The notes under the pieces are model-generated. The model made no database searches. It saw only the letters and a list, made by a program, of their open reading frames with translations, and was not told the DNA's origin. A DNA stretch of 8,513 bases from positions 1-8,513 of the forward strand of contig CAAFXN010000054.1 of the NCBI GenBank assembly GCA_900766775.1, given 5' to 3'. Both the position numbers and the translations under genes were made by a program. Below are positions 1 through 6,910 of this stretch, piece after piece (position 1 is the first letter of the stretch; each line of letters begins with the position of its first letter). This stretch comes from Bacteroidales bacterium. GTDB taxonomy: Bacteria > Bacteroidota > Bacteroidia > Bacteroidales > Paludibacteraceae.

Positions 1-21
1 AGACGTGTGCTCTTCCGATCT
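1..21 (+). other. Illumina TruSeq adapter remnant (not genomic)
   Basis: Bases 1-21 match the 3' end of the Illumina TruSeq multiplexing (read 2) adapter, including the diagnostic GTGCTCTTCCGATCT ending at base 21. The match runs to the very first base of the window and stops exactly where adapter-to-insert ligation would fall. This is untrimmed library sequence joined to the contig end, so genomic sequence begins at base 22. The GTG at base 7, which would otherwise look like a start codon for the first gene, lies inside the adapter. Confidence 0.97.
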
Positions 22-873
22 TGCGACCCGAATGCGAAGGCGTACACCAAGCGTATTGAGATAGTTATCAATGTGCAGAATATCTCCGCGGGCTTTGTGC
101 AGGTGGAGTTCAGCACCAACCGCGAGGCGTTCTACCTCATCAGTATCCAACCCGCGCAAGAGAATGTCAACCCGCAGGATATAGCCAAGACCTTTATGTT
201 GTTGGCGTTGGACAGTGCCTACCTCGACTACCTGAAGTGGCGCAACGAGGAATTGCTGAAGCATACGCCCTTTGTGGCGGACTTCGCTTCCCACTCTTTG
301 CAGTACGGTACCACCAACCGCACGTTCTGCTTCCTCCTGCCCGATACCGACTACTGGGTCTTCGCTTTCGGCGTTGACCCCGAGACCAACAAACCCTTCG
401 GCAAACTATTCCTCCAAACGGTTACCACCAAAAGAGAGTCGGTCTTGTCGATGGACTTCCAGTATCGCGTCCTCGGCGAGTGGGACTATGTCTATCCCAA
501 AGATACGGCGGGGAATATCATCTCCGATGTGCCGTGGCTGGGGATGACCATGGATAGTGCGGAGTTGCGTAGTTATGAGGAATATCGAGTGCCCGGGGAG
601 TTCTTCGTGGAGGCGTTCCAAGCGTACTACGATTATAAGTTGGACAGGGTATCCTATGGCGTGGTGGCGCACCAGAACAACGGCGACTACACCGGTACCA
701 CCTATACCAAGTTCGAGGAGGGGCATACCTACTACAGTGCCTTTGCCATCTTGGATGGTCATCTCTCTTTCCCGCCTCCCGAGACCAAGTATGATATCTA
801 CCGCTTCACGTGGCACGGCGATTCCACCGACCTTTTCTTCACCCACAAAGACTGCACCCACGGCGCATGGTAG
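22..873 (+). CDS. 3' part of a secreted/lipoprotein-like protein with two related beta-rich modules (5' truncated)
   Basis: The visible 283 residues start at the adapter junction, so the N-terminus, any signal peptide and the true start are missing. The frame stays open from the junction to a TAG at 871-873. I do not recognise a named family. Two stretches have a similar layout: roughly residues 9-135, ending in a DTDYWVFAFGVDPETNKP segment, and roughly 136-283, ending in a GHTYYSAFAILDG segment. Each has a helix-like DYLKWRNE or FQAYYDYKLD piece followed by a Tyr/Phe-rich beta hairpin. Such repeated Ig/fibronectin-like modules are common in Bacteroidota surface lipoproteins with strings of a 'time/action then Yyf.v' pattern, so a cell-surface role is an inference. 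The last residues (CTHGAW) carry no sorting motif I recognise. It converges with the minus-strand operon across a 320-base gap. No good plus-strand terminator is visible downstream. Confidence 0.85.
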   Translation, partial: CDPNAKAYTKRIEIVINVQNISAGFVQVEFSTNREAFYLISIQPAQENVNPQDIAKTFMLLALDSAYLDYLKWRNEELLKHTPFVADFASHSLQYGTTNRTFCFLLPDTDYWVFAFGVDPETNKPFGKLFLQTVTTKRESVLSMDFQYRVLGEWDYVYPKDTAGNIISDVPWLGMTMDSAELRSYEEYRVPGEFFVEAFQAYYDYKLDRVSYGVVAHQNNGDYTGTTYTKFEEGHTYYSAFAILDGHLSFPPPETKYDIYRFTWHGDSTDLFFTHKDCTHGAW

Positions 874-965
874 AGGTCCCCTTGTGGAATGGTGTGTGAG
901 AAAGACTACGAGGGTGCGAAATAGATTGACTCTCGCTCTTTTTGTGCATAATGTGCATTATGGAC

Positions 966-1093
966 ATAAAAACAAACAAAATCCCTACTTTCTCAAGCAA
1001 GGATTTTGGGCGAATAATCTGAAAACTTTTTCATGCAATATATTGCTATTCCTCAAATGTAAAGAAAAGCGGACTATGTAATCATGTTCAACA
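966..1093 (-). ncRNA. Candidate small RNA of about 130 nt between convergent genes
   Basis: This interval runs from the predicted start of the promoter at 1097-1128 to the T-rich tail of the hairpin at 977-1008, both on the minus strand. It contains no convincing reading frame: the only ATG-started frame, 13 codons at 993-1034, runs into the terminator hairpin. It sits downstream of a strong terminator, so transcription here would need its own promoter, and one is present. No known RNA family is recognised. The call rests only on the ordered promoter-terminator pair and could be chance in an AT-rich gap. Confidence 0.3.
977..1008 (-). terminator. Possible rho-independent terminator of a short minus-strand transcript
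   Basis: CAAAATCC at 977-984 and GGATTTTG at 1001-1008 form a perfect 8-bp inverted repeat. The 16-base loop can fold further (CTT 988-990 with AAG 995-997). Read on the minus strand, the hairpin is followed at 976-966 by a T-rich run (TTTGTTTTTAT); the plus-strand side has no T-tract. It is therefore a candidate terminator for leftward transcription. It lies about 160 bases beyond the terminator of the large operon, so it probably serves a separate short transcript. Confidence 0.5.
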
Positions 1094-1096
1094 TTA

Positions 1097-1128
1097 CAAA
1101 TGTAAATCCTATGGCATGCAGTTCCAAA
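1097..1128 (-). promoter_or_regulatory. Candidate Bacteroidota promoter reading leftward
   Basis: On the minus strand, TTTG (1128-1125) is followed after exactly 20 bases by TACATTTG (1104-1097). This fits the known Bacteroides vegetative pattern of TTTG near -33 and TAnnTTTG near -7. The predicted start is around base 1093. The promoter lies between two minus-strand terminators and points away from the large operon, toward the 3' end of the truncated plus-strand gene. The ten-base string TTTACATTTG also occurs 43 bases downstream on the same strand (1063-1054) but lacks an upstream TTTG at the right distance. Confidence 0.4.
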
Positions 1129-1132
1129 ATAA

Positions 1133-1174
1133 ACAAAGCCTGCCCGACTCTTTTAGTCATCAGGCAGGCTTTGT
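1133..1174 (-). terminator. Rho-independent terminator of the receptor operon
   Basis: ACAAAGCCTGCC (1133-1144) pairs perfectly with GGCAGGCTTTGT (1163-1174), a 12-bp GC-rich stem. The loop can add an inner stem of GACT (1146-1149) with AGTC (1155-1158). Read on the minus strand, the hairpin starts 19 bases after the stop of the secreted-protein gene. It continues into TTTATTTTGG, so the T-rich tail lies on the minus-strand side only. This marks the 3' end of the receptor/lipoprotein/secreted-protein transcript. Confidence 0.88.
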
Positions 1175-1193
1175 CTATGATTGTGAGATATGT

Positions 1194-2651
1194 TTACTCT
1201 GCTTTTGCACCCATCACGGTGTACTCAACACCATTGCGACGGATGTAGAGCACGCCATTGCGGAAGAACTTCTCTGCCTTCTCGCTCTCGATAGTAGCCT
1301 CATCGATAGCGGTATTGCCATTCACGCTGTAGAGCCAGCAACGACTATTGAACTCGTAGAGGCTGCCGTATTTGGTCAGCGTACCCACTACGATGATGTC
1401 ATCGCCAATCTTTACCAAGTTGTCCAAGTCAACCTGGGACATGATGGAGTCTTTGTTCAGACCATAGCAGTTGTATGCCAACATGCTCTTGGTACCATCG
1501 TTGAAACGAATGGTAACATTGCGGTATTGCTCGCTCAATTCGCCGATAGAATCCACCTTACCCTTTACATATACTGTATCGCTCAGTCCTTCGCCTGCAT
1601 CAATCAGTGCAATTGCCTCGGAAACGGTGTAAGCAGTCTCAGGAGTGTTAGCGATGGACACTTTCTCTGTTTCGAACGGTTCGCCATCACCAATCAGAGT
1701 AACGGAACCGATTTCCCATGTGGCAGCACCGTCAGCAGTACTGGTGTAAACGAATGCAAACTGTGTCTTGTCGCTGATGTACTTGGTGATATCCACAGCA
1801 CCTGCTTCAATAAAGTTCCAATCATCACCGGTAGGCCAGTTGGCGAAGGTCAGAGTTTCCCATGTGGTACCATCTTTGGTGATTTTCACGCTCAGATGTT
1901 CAGTAGCCCCAAATTTACGTGCGTGGGTGAAGTTGAGGGTAGCCTGTGTAGCCTTGTGCCCTTGGAGGTCAAGCACCGGCGAAAGCAACCAACTCTCGGT
2001 AGCATAGTTAGTTCCACTGACGTAGGCAGATGCCTTGTATCCATATTGGGACGATTGTTGCCAAACATAGGAAATCCCTTCGGGTAATACCTTGTCATCA
2101 ATGGTCCAATCTTTCTTCGATGCTTTGAAGTCGATGCCGTACATCGTACCAGCCAATTGCCCGTCTGTACCACCTTCGATGGTCAGCGCCGTGAAAGCAA
2201 GACGCCCTGCTTTGTAAGTACTATCTGCATTTTTTGCGTCAGTACCTAAATCTGCATATTCTCCTACGGTAATAACCACTTTGGCAGAATTACCAGTCCA
2301 TTTTACCGAAGCAGAACCATCTTCGTTCAGTTTGCTTACCATCTCACCGCAATCAGCGCTACTGGTGCTTGTTAAACGGGTTAGTCCATTAGCAGAGATG
2401 GTAAAATCAATGCTTGTCATTGCCGATGCAGCCTCAATAGTGAGGATACCTTTGGCATACACACGCAAGTCCTTACCTGTTCCGTTATATGCGGGCGCAT
2501 TGTTACTTTCTCCCTGCGCTGCCGAAATCGCAAAGTGGCGGTCATTCGTCGTGAAGGAGGTCAAACCGTAGTCCCCTACGGTGATGGTTGTTGCAGCAGA
2601 GGCAGTCAGTGCCATGAATGCAGCAACGGCTGAAAAGAAAAACTTTTTCAT
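1194..2651 (-). CDS. Secreted choice-of-anchor J / OB-fold-like protein with C-terminal sorting-like tail
   Basis: A 485-residue protein with signal peptide MKKFFFSAVAAFMALTASA at residues 1-19, then no further hydrophobic segment. Residues about 21-160 form a beta-rich domain of a type common in Bacteroidota exported proteins (APAYNGTGKDLRVYAKGIL region). Residues about 171-322 are a choice-of-anchor J jelly-roll-like module, with ATESWLLSPVLDL at 217-229 and AATWEIGSVTLIGDG at 309-323. Residues about 339-446 (YTVSEAIALIDAG, VYVKGKVDSIG, IGDDIIVVGTLTKYG) look like the OB-fold domain found in DUF5689/DUF6359-type proteins. The final 27 residues (KFFRNGVLYIRRNGVEYTVM core) resemble the C-terminal tails of exported Prevotella/Porphyromonas-type proteins, sometimes annotated as type IX secretion targets. 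The ATG follows an AT-rich 36-base spacer after the lipoprotein gene, with no Shine-Dalgarno site, as usual in Bacteroidota. It is the last gene of the operon. A ligand-binding surface or extracellular role is inferred; no catalytic motif is visible. Confidence 0.9.
   Translation of the reverse strand: MKKFFFSAVAAFMALTASAATTITVGDYGLTSFTTNDRHFAISAAQGESNNAPAYNGTGKDLRVYAKGILTIEAASAMTSIDFTISANGLTRLTSTSSADCGEMVSKLNEDGSASVKWTGNSAKVVITVGEYADLGTDAKNADSTYKAGRLAFTALTIEGGTDGQLAGTMYGIDFKASKKDWTIDDKVLPEGISYVWQQSSQYGYKASAYVSGTNYATESWLLSPVLDLQGHKATQATLNFTHARKFGATEHLSVKITKDGTTWETLTFANWPTGDDWNFIEAGAVDITKYISDKTQFAFVYTSTADGAATWEIGSVTLIGDGEPFETEKVSIANTPETAYTVSEAIALIDAGEGLSDTVYVKGKVDSIGELSEQYRNVTIRFNDGTKSMLAYNCYGLNKDSIMSQVDLDNLVKIGDDIIVVGTLTKYGSLYEFNSRCWLYSVNGNTAIDEATIESEKAEKFFRNGVLYIRRNGVEYTVMGAKAE
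1989..2072 (-). repeat. Choice-of-anchor J core, copy in the secreted protein (paralogous to 3036-3119)
   Basis: CCAACTCTCGGT at 1989-2000 and CCAAACATAGGA at 2061-2072 recur at 3036-3047 and 3108-3119 with identical 72-base spacing. The two 84-base blocks align without a gap. In protein they are SYVWQQSSQYGYKASAYVSG...ATESWLLSP and SYVWNTSSSYGMKASAHVSS...ATESWLISP. The bases between are diverged, so this is an old duplication under protein-level constraint. Confidence 0.8.
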
Positions 2652-2687
2652 TACGTTTGATAGATTTAATTGTTAATAACTGTTTGT

Positions 2688-4136
2688 TTATTCCTTCTCT
2701 TTTACATAGACATTTTTCACTTCCCACGTAGCAGAAGCCTTTTCGCTACTGGTATATTTGAATGCTATGGTTAGGGTCTTTCCTTTGAATGGAGCCAGCG
2801 ACATATTGCCTGTGCTGTAGAATGTCCAGTCAGTGCCATCAGGCACAATGTAATTTCCGTCGGCGTCTTGGTTGAAGGGTATATGCGTCCACTGGCATGC
2901 TGTAACATCCCCTGCAAAATCCGTGCTACCCCAAACGCTCAGTTCCTCCGTGAAGTTGCTGAAGAACTTGGATGCTTGGTCGAAGATAAGTACAGGGTCA
3001 TCTGCGTCTAATAGTGAGATGTAAGGCGAGATGAGCCAACTCTCGGTGGCGTGGTTCTTGCTGCTGACATGAGCGCTCGCCTTCATACCATAGGACGAAG
3101 ATGTGTTCCAAACATAGGACAAAGCCGCCGGCATAATCACATTTTGTATGGTGAAATCGCCTTGGCTGTTGTTGGCAAACGACTCTGCCAGATAGTAGGG
3201 CGAGATAACCCATTGCCCATCTGTCATGATGAAGTTGGTGGGTTTGCGTTTGCTCTCGGTCAGCATGTTCCATGCCGCTCCATCGTAGGTGAAGCGTCCT
3301 GCCGTCCAACCTGCGGCATTCTTATAGACCACGCAATAGGTAGCGTCTGCCTCGGCATAGGGTAGGGCGGTCTTTAGGTAGATGGGCAGTTGGGTAGCGG
3401 GTTTTGTTGCATAGTCTGCGTCAATGCTTTGGTAGAAGTCATTGCCTACAACAAAGAGTTCTACGTCTTCTATGGCATAGACATTCCATGTGCCTTCTTC
3501 GCTCAATTGCACAATCTTACAAGCCGGATTGTTCGCGCGCTTGTAGTTGTAGTGGAGCAAATAAAGGTCAAGCGGTTGTGCATCGTCGAAATACTCTACC
3601 ATCAGCCAACTCAAATTCTCGGAGGTGAAATTGTCGTTGGTAAGCCAGTTGCTGGTGCTTCCCATCAGTTCATAGTCGTATCCTTCCTGCAAGGTGTATT
3701 CCTTCATATTGTCAAATGCTTTCAGGTACGCGGGCATTTGGTTGAACACATTGTAGGTTACTTTGAACGTAGAGCCTTCGTTGTCGGGCATGCTTGCACC
3801 GAGGAAGTTCTCTTTCAAGAAGATAGGGAGGAAATAGCCTGCATGCTCGTCGCTTTCGAAGCAGTGGGTGCCGCCTAATCGCACCAATGCCTTGTAGATA
3901 ACAGAGTCGGTGGCTACGAGCGTGGTGTCGGTGTTGTCTATCTCGTGGGCATAGGCGATGATAGCCGGATTGCGCGAGATGGTGTCGTAGTCTTTGTCGG
4001 TCAGGGTGTAGGTGAACACCTCTTGTGTGGTGATGGCAGTACCGGGTTCGGGCAATTGGTGGGTAGTGTACCAGTCTGCGCACGAGACCATGCTGAGGGT
4101 GGCTAAGCCTATTAGGTATTTGCTAAGATTTTTCAT
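2688..4136 (-). CDS. Outer-membrane lipoprotein with C-terminal choice-of-anchor J module
   Basis: A 482-residue protein starting MKNLSKYLIGLATLSMVSC. The lipobox SMVSC puts the lipidated cysteine at residue 19, followed by ADW, so the mature protein is a lipoprotein. Residues about 40-320 form a region I cannot assign. It begins with VFTYTLTDKDYDTIS, a phrase typical of Bacteroidota surface lipoproteins encoded beside TonB-dependent receptors, and contains several Trp/Tyr-rich beta segments. Residues about 325-481 are a choice-of-anchor J module with SYVWNTSSSYGMKASAHVSS and ATESWLISPYISL, closing with ATWEVKNVYVKEKE. The module is clearly paralogous to the one in the next gene. It is not SusD-like: no TPR-type helical region is evident. 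It lies 41 bases after the receptor stop and 36 bases before the next start, so co-transcription is near certain. It may act as a surface lid or binding partner of the receptor, which is inferred from context only. Confidence 0.9.
   Translation of the reverse strand: MKNLSKYLIGLATLSMVSCADWYTTHQLPEPGTAITTQEVFTYTLTDKDYDTISRNPAIIAYAHEIDNTDTTLVATDSVIYKALVRLGGTHCFESDEHAGYFLPIFLKENFLGASMPDNEGSTFKVTYNVFNQMPAYLKAFDNMKEYTLQEGYDYELMGSTSNWLTNDNFTSENLSWLMVEYFDDAQPLDLYLLHYNYKRANNPACKIVQLSEEGTWNVYAIEDVELFVVGNDFYQSIDADYATKPATQLPIYLKTALPYAEADATYCVVYKNAAGWTAGRFTYDGAAWNMLTESKRKPTNFIMTDGQWVISPYYLAESFANNSQGDFTIQNVIMPAALSYVWNTSSSYGMKASAHVSSKNHATESWLISPYISLLDADDPVLIFDQASKFFSNFTEELSVWGSTDFAGDVTACQWTHIPFNQDADGNYIVPDGTDWTFYSTGNMSLAPFKGKTLTIAFKYTSSEKASATWEVKNVYVKEKE
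3036..3119 (-). repeat. Choice-of-anchor J core, copy in the lipoprotein (paralogous to 1989-2072)
   Basis: This is the second member of the diverged pair. Both ends keep 12 identical bases (CCAACTCTCGGT and CCAAACATAGGA) and the same overall length of 84 bases as the copy in the downstream gene. It lies in the C-terminal module of the lipoprotein. Confidence 0.8.
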
Positions 4137-4163
4137 AATGCTTGTGCTTAGAGTTGAGTGTAT

Positions 4164-4179
4164 AGTGTTTTAGTGTTTT
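4164..4179 (-). repeat. Two tandem copies of an 8-bp unit at the end of the receptor gene
   Basis: AGTGTTTT occurs at 4164-4171 and 4172-4179 without interruption. On the minus strand this reads CTAAAACACTAAAACACT and includes the first two bases of the receptor's TAA stop codon (4180-4178). It forms part of the 41-base spacer before the lipoprotein gene. No hairpin or terminator is evident there, consistent with read-through. Confidence 0.6.
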
Positions 4180-6889
4180 AGAACGCAATCTTCAGACGGA
4201 TATTGTAGGTGCGACCGATGGCGTAGAAGAAATACACTTTCTGCGGGTCAACCGTGTAGTCCGCCGAGGTGGAAGCGGTGGAGGGGTTGTATGCCTTGCT
4301 GATATAGAGTTGGTCAAGCACGTTGTTGATATTGCCAGCCAACGTAGCGCGGCACTTGCCGAAATCGAAGGTGTAACTTGCACGCATATCCAACTGACCG
4401 CCCGTGGGTATCTTCCACGGCGCCACTACGTTCATCGTCTTGCCGACCGTCAGGTTGGAACCGGATAGTTGATAGTAAGCGTAGTTGCGGTCGTAGAGCG
4501 TATATTCGGCACCTATGCGGAAACCTTTGAAAGGCTTGAAGGTTACGCCGAGGTTGGCTGTCGTCTGTGCCTGACCACCTACGTTGATTCCTTTCATATT
4601 GATGATTGCGCATGCGTGGTCTTCTGCGCCTACGCCGCTGGCTAACTCACCGGATTTCTGCAGTGGCTGACCATGGTCGTCATACACATAGCCCACTACG
4701 CTGTCGCTATCCCATTTCCATCTGCCGAGCGATAGCATCGCGCTGAGTTCCAACCATTTGGTGGGGTTGGCTTTCAGTTCGAACTCCAATCCCATGTGCT
4801 GTGCGTTCACGCCGGTCATGTTGATATAGCCGCTCTCTTGGTTGTCCATCGTGGTGGCTTTGGTCATCGTCTTATCCATCCATTCGGTGAAGTAGGCATT
4901 GGCTGTCAGGTTGACATACTCGTTCTTGAATCCGTAGCCAATCTCAACGGAAGCAATCTGCTCGTTCTTCGCATCGGGGTTGGTAACATTGGAAGTAGAA
5001 GGGGTCATGAAGACTCCGTAGGAGAACTGCGGCGCACGGCTGATATAGCCGGCATTCAGGAAGATGTTGTTGTGAGAGTTGATGTTGTAGTTCACGCCAC
5101 CCTTGATGTTTCCGCCTACAAAGTTCATTGTTTCCGAGCGAGCGTGCTCTGCATCGTAATAGTAGCGGTCTTCGCGCCAATAGGTAGTGTTGTTGAAGGC
5201 GGCATTCACAAATGCTGTCCACGCTTCGCTGCTGTATTCTAATTGTGCGAAGCAGCCTGCTTGGAAGACATGGCCTGTGTAGTCGCGATAGCAGATATCG
5301 CCCACGCCCAAGTGCTCGTTCAGCCACCCGGGGTCTGCGGCAGCACTATTGTTCGCGGCGTTTATCTGCTTACGCGCAGCATCAATATAGTAGTCGCCGT
5401 TGTACAAGTCCACAATCACATTTTGGTGAATACCCTGATAGTAGCGGAAGTCGATACCTGTATATAAATCAAGGCAATCGAGGAAGCGATTGGAATAGTT
5501 GGATACCAGTCCGTACCAGTTGTGGTAGTTTCGGCTCTCCGTCATCACCAATTCCGACCCATAGGAGGAGGCGGCGTTGATGTCTTGAATAGCGCCATAG
5601 TCGAAAGTACCGTCCTCACGGCGGAAGGTGGTGAGCAACTCACCGTTGTAAGCACCGCGGAAATCGCTGTATGCAAGCGAAGAATACGCACCGTTCTCGC
5701 CTGTGTATCCGAAGCCGCGACCAATAGATGTGTAGAGGGCGGTCGAGAGCGACGACTTATGGTCAATCTGCCAAACATGGTTCAGCGAAATCTGCGGCTT
5801 GTGGTATTGGTTGTAGTCGCTCGATTTCTGGTTGCCGTAGTTGTCGTATCCGTATGTAGGATTGAAGCGGCGATAGTCCATTCCGTCCTTCATATATTTC
5901 TTCACTTTCTCCCACTCCGACAACGTCAGTGCACCATAGCGTGCCGCACGTTGGTAGTGCCATTGTGGTGCGCCGAAGCCCGTCAGCGAGAGTTGGTGGC
6001 GGTCGTTGATACGCTTGGAGATATTAGCGAAATAGGTGTAGCCTTCAAAGTTGGTACCTTGTATGTACCCGTCGCCCCATGTGCGTGAGCCCAACACCGT
6101 GATTGCCCAACCGTTCTTCATCAAGCCTGTGGAGACGGAGAAAGCAATCTTGTTGTAGCCGTCATTGCCCATGGCGTAACTCAGGAATCCGCCTTTCTTC
6201 GCGTCAATACCTTTGGTAACAATGTTGATAGTACCGCCTACGGACGGCGCACTCACCTTGCTGGCACCCATACCGCGCTGGGTCTGCATCACGCTGGTTA
6301 CGTCGCCTAAGCCCTGCCAGTTCGACCAATAGACCGAGCCGTTCTCCATGTCGTTCATCGGTACACCGTTCACCATGGTTGCCACATTGGTGTTGTCGAA
6401 GCCGCGCATCCAAATCTCCGAGTCGCCCCAGCCGCCACCTTGTCCGTTGGCATGCACACCCGGCGTGTTCTTTAGCACTTCGGGGAACTCCTGTCCTCCC
6501 AAGCGCTCCTCTATCTCCAGTGCAGTTACTTGGCTCACTGCCACAGGCGTCTTCTGTTGTTTTGCCAACTGTCCGGTTACCAACACATCCGTCAGCGCCA
6601 CCGCTTCGCCCTTCATCTCGATAGTGCCGAAGTTCTTCTTGGCTTTCATCTCCTCTGTTGCATAGCCCACATAGGAAAATTGCAGGATGGCGTTTTCGGC
6701 TACATTCAGCGAGAAATTACCGTCCAAATCGGTGATAATACCATTGGTGGTACCCATCTCCAACACCGACACACCAATCAGCGGTTCGCCGTTGTATTCG
6801 TCCACCACGGTACCTGTTACTTTCAGCGTCTGCGCCCATACCATTGCGCCTGCGCCCAAGCATACAAATAGTGTAAATAGTTTCTTCAT
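4178..6889 (-). CDS. TonB-dependent outer-membrane receptor with carboxypeptidase-D-like N-terminal domain
   Basis: A 903-residue outer-membrane transporter. MKKLFTLFVCLGAGAMVWA (1-19) is a signal peptide with cleavage before Q20. Residues about 22-95 are the carboxypeptidase D regulatory-like domain (GTVVDEYNGEPLIGVSVLEM, FSYVGYATEEM). DVLVTG at 101-106 sits where the TonB box usually lies in this family. The plug spans about 113-227 (VAVSQVTALEIEERL, VLKNTPGV, WMRGFDNTNVATMVNGVPMN, SVGGTINIVTKG). The rest is a beta-barrel ending in an aromatic residue (NIRLKIAF), the usual C-terminal barrel signal. The start is set at 6889, where the signal peptide begins. An in-frame ATG 24 codons upstream would add residues encoded by the 8-bp repeat ahead of a normal signal peptide. 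Length is typical for an intact receptor. No SusD-type gene follows; the next genes are a lipoprotein and a secreted protein sharing one module. The substrate cannot be read from sequence. It imports something across the outer membrane using TonB energy. Confidence 0.95.
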   Translation of the reverse strand: MKKLFTLFVCLGAGAMVWAQTLKVTGTVVDEYNGEPLIGVSVLEMGTTNGIITDLDGNFSLNVAENAILQFSYVGYATEEMKAKKNFGTIEMKGEAVALTDVLVTGQLAKQQKTPVAVSQVTALEIEERLGGQEFPEVLKNTPGVHANGQGGGWGDSEIWMRGFDNTNVATMVNGVPMNDMENGSVYWSNWQGLGDVTSVMQTQRGMGASKVSAPSVGGTINIVTKGIDAKKGGFLSYAMGNDGYNKIAFSVSTGLMKNGWAITVLGSRTWGDGYIQGTNFEGYTYFANISKRINDRHQLSLTGFGAPQWHYQRAARYGALTLSEWEKVKKYMKDGMDYRRFNPTYGYDNYGNQKSSDYNQYHKPQISLNHVWQIDHKSSLSTALYTSIGRGFGYTGENGAYSSLAYSDFRGAYNGELLTTFRREDGTFDYGAIQDINAASSYGSELVMTESRNYHNWYGLVSNYSNRFLDCLDLYTGIDFRYYQGIHQNVIVDLYNGDYYIDAARKQINAANNSAAADPGWLNEHLGVGDICYRDYTGHVFQAGCFAQLEYSSEAWTAFVNAAFNNTTYWREDRYYYDAEHARSETMNFVGGNIKGGVNYNINSHNNIFLNAGYISRAPQFSYGVFMTPSTSNVTNPDAKNEQIASVEIGYGFKNEYVNLTANAYFTEWMDKTMTKATTMDNQESGYINMTGVNAQHMGLEFELKANPTKWLELSAMLSLGRWKWDSDSVVGYVYDDHGQPLQKSGELASGVGAEDHACAIINMKGINVGGQAQTTANLGVTFKPFKGFRIGAEYTLYDRNYAYYQLSGSNLTVGKTMNVVAPWKIPTGGQLDMRASYTFDFGKCRATLAGNINNVLDQLYISKAYNPSTASTSADYTVDPQKVYFFYAIGRTYNIRLKIAF

Positions 6890-6910
6890 ATAATAGTGCT
6901 TATGTGAATT

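Noticed and set aside
406..861. A 151-codon minus-strand open frame opposite the first gene.
   Set aside because: Its translation shows no domain and no leader. The plus-strand frame is open along its whole length and shows modular structure, so this is an antisense shadow.
947..962. Inverted repeat CATAAT-GTGC-ATTATG as a terminator for the plus-strand gene.
   Set aside because: The stem is only 6 bp, AT-rich, and followed by GGACATAAAAAC without a T-tract, so it is not a credible terminator on the plus strand.
993..1034. A 13-residue minus-strand frame (MKKFSDYSPKILA) within the intergenic gap.
   Set aside because: It runs into the terminator hairpin and is too short to support. Its ATGAAAAAGTTTT beginning matches the start of the secreted-protein gene, but this is an expected low-complexity MKKF-type coincidence.
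1116..2087. A 323-codon plus-strand open frame.
   Set aside because: It lies opposite the secreted-protein gene, whose frame has a signal peptide, recognisable domains, operon spacing and a terminator. The plus-strand translation is Cys-rich with no recognisable domain and is a shadow of codon use on the other strand.
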